Source of the DNA: Fragum whitleyi
Lineage: Eukaryota; Mollusca; Bivalvia; Cardiida; Cardiidae
Reading direction: 5' to 3'
Assembly: GCA_948146395.1 (NCBI GenBank)
Contig: OX411544.1
Coordinates: 38,348,630-38,412,629 of the forward strand
DNA length: 64,000 nucleotides
Positions 1 through 12,410 of the stretch are shown in pieces. Below the pieces are notes generated by a model. That model did not search any database. It was not told the DNA's origin and saw only the letters and a program-made list of their open reading frames with translations. Numbering within the stretch: the stretch's first letter is position 1; the number at the start of each line of letters is the position of its first letter. Position numbers and translations under genes: made by a program.

Positions 1-2220
1 AAAAATTTGCGAATGATAAGACTTTAGTTGTGTGATAGTTTAACTAACATTATTTTTGAGAAATACGCGAAATATCCTAGCAAAAAGTCAAATTTTGTAA
101 TTCTTAATGGGAAACCTCCAAAATAATCAATGGCCGTGACTTTATTTTGGAGGGATACAAGTAAAAATTTATTCTCTAAAAGCGCTGAACACTTGCATGT
201 TTGTTTATAAACTTAAGAATACCAGAGCCCTGGTCGTTTATCCATACGAGTAGATTTATTTGACCTACCGTCTACTTGACACAATTCGATGTAGTTGACT
301 TTCATCGCCTTCGCAACCGGTTATACGGTCTGTGAACGCATGGCAGCAATCGGAACACCTCCGATCAATCCAATTTTTAACGATCAACATCGGAAGTACG
401 CCGAGGACCGATCGTAGATTGGCCGAAGGTTTCAAATCGGTAAACAGGATCGCAAAATATTTCGGGAGAATCACATGACTGCCACATACAACACGTGGTT
501 TCCACATAAGGAAAGTTAAGCACGGAACAAATTCGTACGGGATTTATTACCCCATCTTTCGAGCAGTTAAAGCAACTGATAGAATGTTTGGAGTCTTTCA
601 TGAATATTTACATCATTCAAATTACATCTACACATGTATAACAATAAAATTTTCAATTAAACTGATTGTCCATAACAAGTTGAGGTGAGAAATTATCCGG
701 TGTAGAGTTCATGTGATATGTATTGTCAAAAAAAACTGAATAAAATTGTCTTGAGTATTATATTGCGGTTTGTTTAATCTATGCTGCGCATTCCAACATA
801 AAAAGTATATACTGTAACTAAAAGAATGTTATATCATTGTTCTAGTTAAAGTATCTGTAAATAATCTTATTCGAGAACTGAAAATGTCTAGCCAGAATGT
901 AATGCTTGTCACATAAAGTACGCCAACGTCGAATTCGTTGTCTAAGTTGTTACCTTACCTTATCCAAATTGTTCTTGATATTGGTGATTAACGATTTAAA
1001 CGTGGCAACAGAAAAATAATTGTGCATGTTGCTCATGTAAGGGAACCAAGGTTATTAATGATCGTGTCGAATACATTAACATCATAAAGTTTATAACGAT
1101 TTGATTGTCAGGCACAATTTCTTCTTTACATAATGTTTCCAATTACTGTTTGTGTCCTGTTATCATAATTTGATTGAGATATTGGACCGACTACACAAAA
1201 AAAAAAACGCGAAGTACATATGTGATCTGTCTAGCAAAAATGGACAATATTGGAAGTGTGAAATCCTGGTTAACCCATGTTAAGTGTGCAGGCTGACCAG
1301 AATCGGCACGCTTCGCTTTTTCAGTTTTTTTTATTTAAATGATCAATCTACCTTTATCTTTATTTTCGGAATGCGGCTTCTGATAAAATTTTGCTTGGTT
1401 AAAAACATATTACAATTTCTTTTGATTTTACGGACTTTCAAAACTCCGTTTTCGTGAGGCGTTTCCTTATGCTATGTCACGAGTTCGTGCAAGGATAGAA
1501 AAGGATCCCTCGAATCCCTTCGCATCAGCAATACGGGCCACGAAGATAGCCCAGCTGCATTGAAGCCTTAAATATATGGCGAATCGAAAAAAAGGAACAC
1601 AATTCAGTAATTTATTAATTCATTAATGTAGGCGCAACCCGTCTCTACGTCGGATTTGTTAAAAGAATCAAAGCTTTCTGCTGTTGTCTGAATTAGGAAT
1701 AAAGACGGGTAAATTTATCAAATAAAAATAGATTGTCTGAAATTAGTAATAAAGACGGTTAAATATACATTGTTCATTTAAATACCAATGCGAGATTGAA
1801 CTGTATTAAAGTGGATTCAAAAAAATAAATCCTCGGATTGCCGGTTTTGTACTCCGTATCGTTATATATTTTTTCTTCGTTCTGAGAGGGCTTTGTCTTA
1901 CTAATGAATTACTCCAATTAAAAATCCTCTATCTAAATGCGTGGTATTGTGAATGTACAAATGTTAAAAGAGGCAGTAATGACGTTACAAAAACTAACGT
2001 CAGTATTGAGCGTAACGTCTTTTACATTCCATGGAATTTATAAAGCTTGATTTCTTGTAAAGTGGTTGAGAATCTTTATCTTTCAGTAAGCAATGTCGAT
2101 AACTTTATTTTGAATAATACTCTTAAATCTGGATATCTTAAATGTTAAATCCCTGAAATCGTTGATTGATTCTTTCAATTACTGCGTACGAATTTGTCGT
2201 TCTACGGTGTATTATCGGGT
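1..2220. other. Intergenic, no gene recognised
   Basis: This AT-rich stretch has no long open frame and no repeat family seen elsewhere in the window. The only coding-like hint is a pair of overlapping cysteine-rich minus-strand frames at 265-601. They contain several Cys pairs and end near a possible splice donor (GTAGGT, with GT at 267-268). They are too short and too frame-ambiguous to call a gene. A run of A lies at 1197-1207. Confidence 0.6.
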
Positions 2221-2221
2221 A

Positions 2222-3510
2222 CACGATTTTTAGCTGACCTGAGCACAAAGTGCTCATGGTGAGCTATTGTGATCGTACAATGTCCGTCGTCAGTCGTGGG
2301 TCGTCCACAATTTCTTTAAACATCTTCTCCTTCTAAAATGACGGGCCTATCTTGATGAAACTTGACAGGGGTGTTCCTTGGGTCAAGCTCTACCACAGTT
2401 GTTCAAATAATTGAAATCAACCCTCAACTTTCCCTTTACCCTTAGCGCAAAGGGTGAAAATAGGAAAATCTCCAAAACTCTTCTCTTCTGAAACCAGAAT
2501 CTCAGGCAGCTTTCATGTTTAGTTTGAAGCATGATCTAGTAGACCTCTACCAAGTTTGTCCATATCAAAACCCTGAAGTAATATTTGGGCTCCAACCGGG
2601 CACAACCCTTTTTATAGCGGGCGCATATTAACTTGAACCTGACCTTAATGCAGAATAAATAATACGCTCATGAATAAAACTCCGAAGATACTTCGGCACG
2701 TGACGATCAAGCATGGACATTCCGTTATACTGCAAAAATTACAGGTACGCGTGGAGTAAGTAGTTTACCTAAATACGGGGCGCCTAGTCATGTAGCAGAT
2801 GATTTCAAAATCGATTATTGCGACTGAGAGAGGGTATTTCATTTCATTTCCATTCAACACATAAATTGCATTTAAAGAAATTTGGAAATTTATATTATTC
2901 TCACCCGCATCTTAAGATTTTTAAATAAGAAATTCAATTTATGTATTGATTCACTGGTTCAGAGGATGACCAAATATCGCCGTTACAGTGAACAGCATGT
3001 GCGATAACAGGTTAACAAAGCTAACACGTGCACTCCAACTTTACGTTTGGATTCCGCAGATAAGTCGTGTTTTGCCGCGGAGAAACGACCGGTATTTAAT
3101 TTATTTAAATCACAAAGGCCAGGTTTAGGTCAATATGCTTCCACTATACATAGAATCAAAGAGCGAAATCTTTTAAAATCTTCTTCTCTGAAACCAGAAG
3201 GCAGGCAGCTTTCATATTTGGTATGTAGCATCATTTAGTGTGTCTGTACCAAGTTTGTTCACATCAAGACCCTGGGATCATATTCGGGCTTTGCCCGGGC
3301 GCATCCCTTTTAGCTCTTCTGAGCACGAAGGTTAAAAAAGGAAAATCTTCAAAAATCTTCTTCTCGAAAACCGGAAGGCAGACAGCTTTCATATTTGGTA
3401 TGTAGCATCATCTAGTGAGCCCCTACCAAGTTTGTTAATATCAAGACCCTTGGGCACATTTAGGCCCCACCTGGGTGCACTCTTTTTTACATAGAATCAA
3501 TGAGTGAAAA
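2222..3510 (+). mobile_element. Hairpin-ended non-autonomous element with tandem core (Helentron/HINE-like)
   Basis: The left end carries a compact hairpin at about 2232-2262 with stem TGAGCAC/GTGCTCA. A GTCCGTCGTC-rich stretch and then degenerate repeated units follow. The unit containing 'CTGAAACCAGAAGGCAGGCA' recurs at about 2479, 3175 and 3355, the last two 180 bp apart. The same hairpin is found at 19373, 20432 and 21046 in opposite orientation. Bivalve genomes are known to carry non-autonomous Helitron-type elements (pearl/DINE/HINE) with terminal hairpins and tandem cores. Membership is inferred because I cannot see an autonomous partner. The right boundary is approximate. Confidence 0.6.
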
Positions 3511-3617
3511 GGCACATCCTTCTTGCTCTTGGCTAAAAACATTCCATGGTATTGATCTTAGGTAGAAATTATCTCCTTGTTGACATTTGCATGTTTAAGT
3601 ATAGGATAGACAACGAG

Positions 3618-3681
3618 TGCCGTGGTATATGGGAAATAGACACGAGCTTCAGCGAGTGTCTATTTCCCATATACCGTGGCA
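3618..3681. repeat. 64-bp near-perfect hairpin
   Basis: Two arms of about 26 nt, of the form TGCC..GGTATATGGGAAAT and its complement, flank a 12-nt loop; only two adjacent bases differ. It sits in otherwise unremarkable DNA at 3520-4890. It may be the core of a small foldback element, but no second copy was noticed. Confidence 0.8.
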
Positions 3682-3689
3682 TGAGATTG

Positions 3690-4890
3690 TAAATCTGACT
3701 TAGACCACGCTTTTCTATCATTGTCTGTAATTTTAACCCGAACATCTGGACAACAAAAACGATTAAAACTCGCTGTGATATTACTTTTATTATGCGTAAT
3801 TATGCCGAAACTATACTTATCAATCTATAATCGATGCTTATTGCAGCTCTTTTGCATGTATGCAACTGTAGAAAGTCTTTTGGAAAAAACGATCATATAA
3901 TATGCTCGACACTTTCTTAAAATGACACGGCACACAAAACCTGTCAAGATTCACGTGCACAACACACTTTCATTGTATATCTGTAAATACAATGCTGGGA
4001 GTTGTATCTGTGATTTATTTTTTGAAATACGACTCTCTGATTGACCGATCCGCTTCAAGCGTGGTCTAATTAATGCTATGTCTAGGGGTAAAAAAGACTC
4101 AGGTAAGCAATCTAGGACTATCATGGTCCTCTTGTTTATTTCTGCCATCGTGCTGATGTAAAATGCTCGCGAGTTTATTTCCGTCACAACAACCAAAATT
4201 GGCTACGGAAATGAAATGCCATCACGTAGGAGCATGGATACGGAAATAAAATACAGTGTTTATGTTCATGCACCGAGCGTCTAGACATTTCATATATTGG
4301 CAACCTACTCTTTGATAAAAGTAGGTTTGATCTTTGTTAAACAAATACAATGATTTTTTTTATTAAGCTTGCATAATAAACGAAATCAAATCGGACGATA
4401 AATATATATATAGAACACGTCACTAAAGATAAGAAATCAATCGCGTTCATTTAAATTTTTCAATGAAAGTTATATTTTTTATGGATTGTATTACTCTGTG
4501 GTTTTGGATCTTTTTCCGTTTGACTGGTGTTGTTTCTTTTCATTTCCTTTAAATTTCATTTATAGAAAGCTTCTTACATGCAATCGAGTACGTGACCCAT
4601 TCCTGAAGGCAATTTTAAAGCTTCATAAAGTTTTTTGATCAATGCATGAATTGCACATTTGAACATTTTTTAAAGGTCATGTTTGAAGAATGGCAATAGA
4701 AAATAACTTCTGTTAATCACATTTACGGAAAATAAGAAATTAAGGTTTTAGACAAAAAGTTGGGTACGCACAAATTCGACATTACAATCATAGCGTGGGA
4801 CTGGTATAGAACCATCGATATACATATGATATTGAATGAGTGGTCACTGAATACCGAATTTATTGACCGAGTCAACTATAAACACATAAA
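3690..4890. other. Intergenic, nothing recognised
   Basis: No gene, tRNA or shared repeat was seen here. Short open frames on either strand have no recognisable composition or domains. Confidence 0.6.
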
Positions 4891-5200
4891 AACGAGGCTT
4901 TGTCGAGTTTTTTTTTTTTTTATTTGTTTGATTGTTTTAGATGACAAGTTTTATAAATTCGGTATTTTATGAGCACATATTTGATATTCTATTTATAATA
5001 TGACCTATTTTTTGCGATAAATCAAGGAAAGTTTTGAGCTGTTTGCCAAATGATTTCAGCAAATTCTTTGCGACGTCATTTTCTCAACGAAAATATAACG
5101 TTGCTTTACGTTCTTAGATCGTTTGCATAGGTATTGCAGTCGTGTAATATCAAAAATATTTAACGGGGATATTTCACTCCTGCGACGCAGGTAATTTTAA
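4890..5200 (+). repeat. Diverged interspersed repeat, copy 1
   Basis: This stretch aligns in the same order with 37846-38165. Shared blocks include 'ATAAATTCGGTATTTT', 'TTGATATTCT..TTATAATATGACC', 'TTTGCATAG' and 'CGTGTAA.ATCAAA.ATATT'. The copies are too diverged for me to define termini or assign a class. A T-run at 4909-4922 lies inside. Confidence 0.5.
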
Positions 5201-5408
5201 AGAAATAAATGTTTAATGTAGACTACAATTTTGGGCATGTTTGATTATTTTCTTAGTTCGTATATGCCATGTTGGACAGATCCCAGAACAATTAAGGTCC
5301 GACAAAACTGTATTAGAATTACAGAAAAGACTAGAAGAAGACAATTAACCCTTTGCTGTTTTATCCCTGATTTTTACGTGCCTGTGATTTTATGATTGAG
5401 AAAACATT

Positions 5409-5457
5409 GTGAAAAAAGAAGAAATTACTTCTGACAAGCAATTTCTTCTTTTTCCAC
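5409..5457. repeat. Short hairpin
   Basis: The arms GTGAAAAAAGAAGAAATTAC and its near complement GCAATTTCTTCTTTTTCCAC are separated by about 9 nt. It lies between two older repeats, with no gene nearby. It could form a stem but is not followed by a T-run typical of a terminator. Confidence 0.6.
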
Positions 5458-5599
5458 ACTATTTTCTAACCAACAGAAAGGTTTTTTTTTCAAATTAAAT
5501 CCACTTTAAATTTTCATCTGCAAAACCTTTGAATTTGGACAGGTCCAAAATTTTGTAAAACAGGAAAGGGTTCAGAGAATGGGAAACAAACTGTTATTT

Positions 5600-5890
5600 A
5601 TCATGTTGGACGAAACTAGCGATATCTATTCCACCCATTTGAAAAATAATACCTTCTTTTCTATGTTTGTGTCTTCACGGATCACTCATACCATTTAAAA
5701 TTCCCTAAGGGCAATGGAAATCATGGCATATCTTTTATAAATTTGAATGAAATGTTTTATTTGAATTATTTCGAATCCTTATTAATGAATTTGGAGCGTT
5801 TTTGAGTGTTTTGAGTTAATAGATGGAGCGATAAGTAAGCGAATTAGATTGGTCTTGATCGATGTAGATGTCAATTTCACGATGTGTATA
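5600..5890 (-). mobile_element. Truncated family A MITE (TA/CAGTTAAC type)
   Basis: The right part matches the inverted complement of the family A element (best copies 34721-35154 and 55195-55625). It includes one half of the central hairpin (ACTAGCGATATC near 5615) and the outer 'TGTCAATTTCACGATGT' end at about 5868-5884. The other end is missing or unrecognisable, so this is a decayed fragment. Confidence 0.6.
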
Positions 5891-6116
5891 TGTGTGAACA
5901 CTGAGAATTGGCTACTTTCAGTAACAGTATGGAGAAGTAGGTAGACTTAACTTTTTCATTTTCAAGAACATGTAATATTTATAATAAATATATGCATTTC
6001 AAGCAAGGATAAACCCAAGAGAGCTAACTAATTGTACCCCAAGACAACCGCCTTATTCCAACACACGAATGTACAAAACTATAAGATTAGTGGTAAGTTT
6101 CTCTCTTTAAGTTAGT

Positions 6117-6350
6117 TTAATAAAGTAAATCTTAAGCAAAAAGTGGTTGCTCATAAGAATGGTCGCTTAATACACCATTTCGTTGATACATTAGACAGGT
6201 TTGATGCCACATCTAGATTGTCACAGCACTTTTACTTATTCCTATGATGATTGAGACGATTCTAATGCGTTCTAACAGCATTAGCTAATACACATTACTT
6301 AGTTTCAGGATGAACTTTGTGTCTATGTTAAATTTATGATGGTCGGTAAT
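6117..6350. repeat. Possible decayed family G element
   Basis: Subterminal blocks 'AGTGGTTGCTCATAAG', 'TGGTCGCTTAATAC' and 'GGTCGGTAATAAGAACGGTC', plus a central GAGACGATTCTAATG block, resemble the better copy at 25756-26102. The termini are not clean. This is a tentative family assignment. Confidence 0.35.
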
Positions 6351-6369
6351 AAGAACGGTCGGTAAATTT

Positions 6370-6647
6370 GATTTGAATCAGGGTTTTACGTCGCTTTCAA
6401 CAATCTCTCAGTTATATCGCGACGAATGGAGCACCTAACGTTGAATTCGTATTTCTCACACCAGTACTACCACCACATCCCTTTCCTAGCCTCCAGTTAC
6501 TATTACACATAGGTTTACGATTATCTACCCATTGGTGGAAGACAAATGTCGGAAAGGATAAGTGCCGCGGCCGGGGATCGAACTCGTGCGAATATAGACC
6601 CCTGGATAAGAAGTCCGGCGCGCTACCAACTGCGCTATTGCCGCGGC
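6370..6647 (-). mobile_element. tRNA-derived SINE, copy 1
   Basis: Read on the minus strand, 6647-6564 is a tRNA-like head. It has an intact 7-bp acceptor stem (GCCGCGG/CCGCGGC), a D arm with GCGC/GCGC stem, an A box (TAGCGCAGTTGG), a 7-nt anticodon loop CTTCTTA, and a B box (GTTCGATCC). The T stem is poorly paired and the anticodon stem has one mismatch, so this is not a functional tRNA. The body (AGGCTAGGAAAGG, TGGTGTGAGAAATAC and 'TTGTTGAAAGCG' blocks) matches copies at 50232-50540 and 57640-57907. The 3' end is approximate. Confidence 0.8.
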
Positions 6648-6782
6648 TCGGTCGGTTAATAGATGAATAGTTAATAGATTGAATGTAAATGCAAGGGAAA
6701 AAAGCAATTACATTCGTGCGCTATACTGTACAGTTTTATCTCCCTTGTCTACATTCAATATAACTATAGGTAAATTTATATA

Positions 6783-7696
6783 TAGTCCGTTTGACTTCTA
6801 TATGGACCAACATTTTCATCAATTACATAAATTTGCGTTTGAATAAAGGATTTGTATGTGTTAAAATCTTAATTTCAGCTTAATACCATTCCAAAAAATA
6901 TTTTTTTGAAAATAAAATGATTTCAAAATAATGATTTTGTCTATCTAGTTAATGTTAATATTTTCGCATTATCCGTTCTTAAACACGAGGGGTGATGGAG
7001 GCTGTTCAATAGTAGGAAAATGTCAACATATATGGTAAAAACACGTGGTTTCATACTAAACTTTTGACAGATGAAATGTCCATTATTCCTTATTTGGACA
7101 TGCTAATTATCATATCGACGGTCATGTCATCTTAAACTTAAATAGCACGTGATTTTTACCGTTAGTACTCGCCTTTTCATCAAGTTCTCCTCGTGAAATT
7201 CCCAACTACCTTGTTTAATAATGCTTTTTGATTGGTCTTAACATGTAAATATAGGGTTCATCTCAGAATGAATAAAATCAATAATCAATTATCTGGTCAA
7301 ACAGTTTCTGAAGAAAGAGAGAGTATATACAGATTTGATATCCAACGGTAGCAAAAATCTTAGACAAACTTAATTATATTGAAAAACTCGATTTTATAGT
7401 AATACAATTCACTTAAAATTTTACTCTTTTGACTCGGCCCCTATGCAAATCAGTACTATTTTTGGTTATACAATTCGCTGTTCCGTTTAATACAGTAACA
7501 AGTGGGTATGAAATGCTGAAAGTTATCATGTAGACGGACGGACAAAATCATTATTTTACATTCAAAAATTCTGAAAAACAGAATTCGTCATGGTATTAGC
7601 TGGAAAAAATGATATGACAAGAAAAATATGCGTTTCATTTTTTAATTTCTGAGATTTTCGGCGAAATGTTGATCCATATAGAAGTCAAACGGACTA
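6783..7696 (+). mobile_element. 914-bp TA-flanked element, family C, copy 1
   Basis: The element starts TAGTCCGTTTGACTTCTATA and ends with the reverse complement, giving terminal inverted repeats of about 30 bp flanked by TA on both sides. It carries no open frame that could be a transposase. A second copy in the opposite orientation lies at 50920-51821 and is similar along its whole length. TIRs plus a TA target duplication are the hallmark of Tc1/mariner-type cut-and-paste elements, so this is a non-autonomous member by inference. Confidence 0.85.
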
Positions 7697-7699
7697 TAA

Positions 7700-9590
7700 C
7701 TGAGCTCTGAAATAGTCGCCCAGTCCATTAAAATATGATTCGCATGTGTAAAAAGATGTTTCAGGATTTGAACCTGATCCTTTTATTTCAATTGAAAGTA
7801 CACGTATGAGTATACCCTATAACTATATAAACAAAGAAGTAGAAATACATGTAGAATTCGCGGCTCTCCGTGACATTTTACCTATAATTGTTCAGGAAAG
7901 TATCTTTGATTGCATGTGTATACCCGCTACTCTAAGTAGAAGAAAGTTTATCGAAAAACATCGACATGCTGTGAATCAATGCATGACATTGATGCATTCT
8001 TTTGGCATGGCATAAGGAAAAAATGTCTAAATCTGCTTCCATTGGTTTGTTTATGGGGGGCTAACCAGCTTAACGCCTCTTTTATAATGTTTATAAAGTC
8101 GGCGCGATCTGACTAAATCAAATCGCGACAGAATAGGTTCCTGAACAAGTTATACAATTTACTTTTGTCCTTGCCTCCGACTGCCATCCCACTTAATTCT
8201 TTAATTTCCATCTGAATGAACGCCAAAGTAAAAATATCCGGTCAAGGCGAAATATATATTGTAAACATATTATGGTATTCACAACTCGGTTGATCAAGCT
8301 ATAAACTGCTTAACCTAGGCTCCATTTCTTTACCAACTGTCCTGACAATTGACGCTAAAAAGATACGTTCAAAAGGGTACCGCAATGTACGGATGTCATT
8401 AAGGAGTTGTACAGAAACAGGAAGAGCAACTGGTTGCTCGGATAAAGTGTGTTACGATACGATATCTTGATTTTTTACATTCCAGGCAGTAGATTTCGCA
8501 GTGTATTTAATTTTGATATCATCACTAGTGACGATAACACTTTCCAGTTTCACTGGAGGAACTACTTTTTTTCAAGCAGTTTGGCTCCTGCTCAGACTAC
8601 CGAGAAAATACATTAAAGCCCAATCACTGGTTCAGAATGCCTGACTTATTCCTGCATATTGGTTCAAGCCTACAAATTGGGAGGGTATTTTTATGATTAT
8701 ATAATTTAATTAAATAGCCAATGCGAAAATGAAAATTTAAGGTACAGAAGGAATCTTGATTGACTACCCCTCCACCTCTGGCCCCGCCACTGAAGCTTCT
8801 GAATCACAGATTATCAAAAAAATGTTAATCAACATAAACTAGGAAAAAGATACTAAACGACACAATCATGAATAATAATATGAACGAGGTAACATCCTGA
8901 AATGGTTTAATAAGAATTAGTATCCTAATCCGACTGTTTCAGTCTTCTGTGACACTGATGAGTCTTCCGAAGGCTCGAAACCCGATGACATTGCAGCTTT
9001 AGCGACAAACCCCAAATCCAACCCGAGCGTAAGTTGATTTTAAATGCTAATTTCAGGGGATTGAAAGGTCACAGACCGCATAATTCTTCCAATACGCCCA
9101 TCTCGGTAACCAGTCGTTTTCCAAAGAATCCCGGCGTTCCAATGTTTACATCGTTGGCGGAGTTGTCGTTCCTAAATAAAAAACAGTCTAAGATTCGTCC
9201 AAATTATTTTCGTTCCTAGTCTTACAATAGTTCAACGTCCAAAGGATTGTTCAAAGCATCTTTATTTTTTTCGAAATATTAAGGCGTAATCCAAAATGCC
9301 GACTAAAAATCATTGAAATCAAAGTATTCTTGGTATTGATTTAATATGCTAAAATTCGCAAAGGTCAAGAACGACAGAAAATGACAAAATACATCATTTT
9401 GGGAATAAAAAGTCGTTGTAGAGAATGTAATAAATAGAATAATCAACTGGTTATATCTGATATGATTTTTTTTCATTCTAATACGTTATTAGGCTGTTAA
9501 GAAAACTCAGTTGATTATCCTCTATATCTTACATGCTAGAGGTTGAGAAAGGTTTAGATACAATGCCTGACTAGTGCATTAGAAAATATT
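7700..9590. other. Intergenic, nothing recognised
   Basis: There are no shared repeats or recognisable domains. Small plus-strand frames at 7806-8015 and 9034-9219 look like chance openings: there are no known motifs and no matching splice context. Confidence 0.55.
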
Positions 9591-9592
9591 TT

Positions 9593-9672
9593 CTTTAGCT
9601 CAGTGGATAGCCAAATGGTCTGGTAAATCACAAAATTTAAATATTATTTGTCCGTGTGAGGTCGACGGTGGC
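9593..9672 (+). repeat. Degenerate tRNA-like (SINE head?) sequence
   Basis: An A-box-like TAGCTCAGTGGATAGCC is followed about 60 bases later by a weak B-box-like GTGAGGTCGACGG. The spacing is plausible for a tRNA-derived head, but stems are not convincing and no SINE body match to the other copies was seen. Confidence 0.3.
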
Positions 9673-9699
9673 TAAGTCGCGAACATTCTGATCGTAAGA

Positions 9700-11100
9700 T
9701 GGCCGGGGGCTTGTCCAAGAATAGCCCTAAAGCCATTTATGTCGGAATTATATCGAATTTGTAATCACAAATATCATTTCCAATGAAGGTTTATGTCGTC
9801 GCCAAAATGATAACTCCTAAGGGGAAGTATTTTACATTACCTCTCTATCCCACATATCAAGTTTCAGAAGGGTTTATGGTTCATGCAAAGTGATTTTAAT
9901 AAAGTTCTATTAACAAAAATAAGACTGTTTGCTCAGATAGAAAAAATATATCAAATTGAAGCTTTAGCTGCGCACAAACAGTTGCTTAATATAAGAGACC
10001 CTATCTCATATCATCATAGCCAAACCATTATAGAAATGGAGAATTTTGTTAAAAGCAAACGACTAAATTACGACTGGATAACACATGCCTATATTAAAAA
10101 GAATAGAGATATATGTACTATGGTACTACTTCAACCCTAGATATAAAACTCGGACTCAACAGGTTGTTTAACAAACAATCAACTTCCATTCCTTTTGTCA
10201 ACATACATGCCAAATAGGTTTGGTATAATTTTAAAATAGATATTCGGTATAGTGCAATACCATATCATTATTGAAACATATTTTCGAAGCTTTGTTTTAA
10301 ATAATATTTTTTTAGTCCTTATAATATAACAAAGAATTATATATCTATCATTTTGTGAAATAGAATGAGTCATTGCTAAAAACCCAACAAACATATAAAC
10401 TATATAGGTCTGTTTATGTTGTGATTTAACACCACGCTTCATATAGATCTGCACGTTTACCAAATTAGAAATACAAATCTGTTTATAAAATCCAAATAAT
10501 TTGCTTATATAACTGCGTTTGGGATCCAAGTTTTACACCCAAGGTTGTAGGAGTACCTGGTTAGAAATTTTAGACTGTATTTTTTTTTTTTAGATATGAA
10601 CCAGTTCTATCCAACCGCCAAGTAGTAACATTATACGCAACGTCATCTCCAGTAATATTTGCGACGTCATATAAACCCATGTGCGATATGACGCACTTTT
10701 TTTGCTGCATCCCTAGTATTCGCAAGGTCAATCCTGTTGAATCAACAAGGGTTCCCGATTGGCTTAGTTCATAACTTTCTGGTTGTGAGAAATGTGATAG
10801 TTGAAAAAAGACTTTTGGCACTTACTTCCAAAGAGTTAAAGAATTTCATTGTTTATTGGTTCTGTGGGAGGTTCAACATCACCTTCAACAGTTCAGCTGT
10901 CATTTTGTGGTGGCTGGTGTACATACCCATGTGTCCATGTTTTTCTGTCACCTCTGTATTGCCCGTTCCATTCAGGCATTTTGGTGTAAGACTAATGACG
11001 ACAAGAGGCTTGAGGAATCTAACATTTTACCGACGGAGCCAAAAGGGCTAAGCTCAAATATACAAACAAGGTCACATACTCAAGAGTAAAGTGTTTTTCT
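9700..11100. other. Intergenic, uncharacterised open frames
   Basis: Plus frames at 9883-10140 (85 aa) and 10856-11089 (77 aa) and a minus frame at 10570-10821 are open but carry no domain I recognise. Region 10850-11090 has a less AT-rich, coding-like texture with many His/Cys codons. It could be a remnant of a mobile-element gene, but this is unproven. Confidence 0.4.
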
Positions 11101-11129
11101 GACATTTCGTATTATACCTACTAAATTAT

Positions 11130-12410
11130 TTAGCTTATCTAGTTGAAATCTCTGGGTGCTATTGTCACGGCGTTATGTCCGTCGTTCGTTCATTCGTTTG
11201 TCTGTGCGTGCGTCCACATTTTCGTTTTAAAAAAATCATCTACTCAGACACTATGGTTTAATTTAACAAACTTTTACGGGGGTGATCTTTGGTTGACCGT
11301 CCCTTTGTCAATTATGATCGGATAAAAGCAACGACAACACAACATATCTTTTAAAAACAGAGGTCAGTTTCCTGTATGTTGAAGTGCGAGAACTTCAAAG
11401 TTTATTTCCTTGGGTGACCCTTTATCAGACTGCAAAATAAATATGGTGAAAAGGTGAAAACACCACTTAAAGTTTAGCGGAGGTCATTTCCCGTTTCTTG
11501 AATTGTGAAAACTTAACCAAATTCTCGGAAGAAAAGAATAAATTTCATTCGATTTTCACTTGGATTACCCTTCGGAGTATCTCTATCATAATGCATTAAA
11601 TCATTGTTATAAGATAAAAAAAAAAAACCCGCCTTTTATTGGCGGGGTCATTTCCCTATACGATATTTAGTATTTAAAAGGATGGTTTTCTCGGGAAGTT
11701 ATTAATGAATTTCAACCAAATTTCACTAAAATGATTATTAGTTGCCCACTTATCAGAATGGAAAGTATACTTTGACTTAACGAAAATCATTTCTTTAATT
11801 GACAGAGGTCGTTTTTTCCATATTATTATTGAAAACACCTGAAATTCTCAGAAAATAATCAACCATTTTCAACCATTTGAATGACCCTTTGACAAATCTT
11901 TATCAAATTGGATATTGTGATTAAATGAAAATCATCGCTTTTGTAGTCGGAGGACATCTCCCAATATGCTATAGAGTGAATAAAAATTTAAGAAACAAAA
12001 CCAAACAAAACAAAAAAAAACCTCGAGGGAGTCAATGAGATTGATTAAAAATTTCATTTGAATTATTATCGGATGACCTTTTATAAGGCTTCAATCGAAT
12101 ACTTATAGTGATTAAATGTAAAGGTCATTTCTATATATTTTTTCCGAATGTAAAATTAAAACTTGAAAAAAACTTTTCTCGTATGCGTAAACTTTTGTTT
12201 TTTAACCAAATTTTACTGGAATCGTCCCTATGTTACCATACAGAAACCACACGTCTTGATTGATTGAAAAATGGCTTTTATCGGTAGAAGTCATTTCCCT
12301 GATTATGTACTATAGTGAAAAAGTAGATATTGTCTTTTGTTGACGTCATTTTTTCTTAATTTCATAGTTATGATTGTTTTTATAAAATGTACTTGAATGG
12401 TCTTCGGGTT
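11130..12410 (+). repeat. Degenerate ~160-bp tandem array
   Basis: The motif GAGGTCATTTCCCTATAT (variants) recurs at about 11362, 11483, 11646, 11806, 11951, 12122 and 12288, with spacings of 121-171 bp. Each is followed by an 'AACTT..TTCTC', 'ACCAAATTTCA' and 'GATGACCCTTTATCAGA' series. A CGTCCGTCGTTCGTTCATTC stretch near 11180 leads into the array, as in the hairpin-ended elements at 2.2 and 18-21 kb. The units are strongly diverged, so the array is old. Two more units occur at 46640-46860. Confidence 0.75.

Noticed and set aside
5409..5457. Bacterial-type intrinsic terminator
   Set aside because: The stem is AT-rich and not followed by a T-run, and the window is eukaryotic.
6564..6647. 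Functional tRNA gene (Arg-like anticodon loop)
   Set aside because: The acceptor and D arms are good, but the T stem does not pair, and the sequence continues into a SINE body shared with two other copies.
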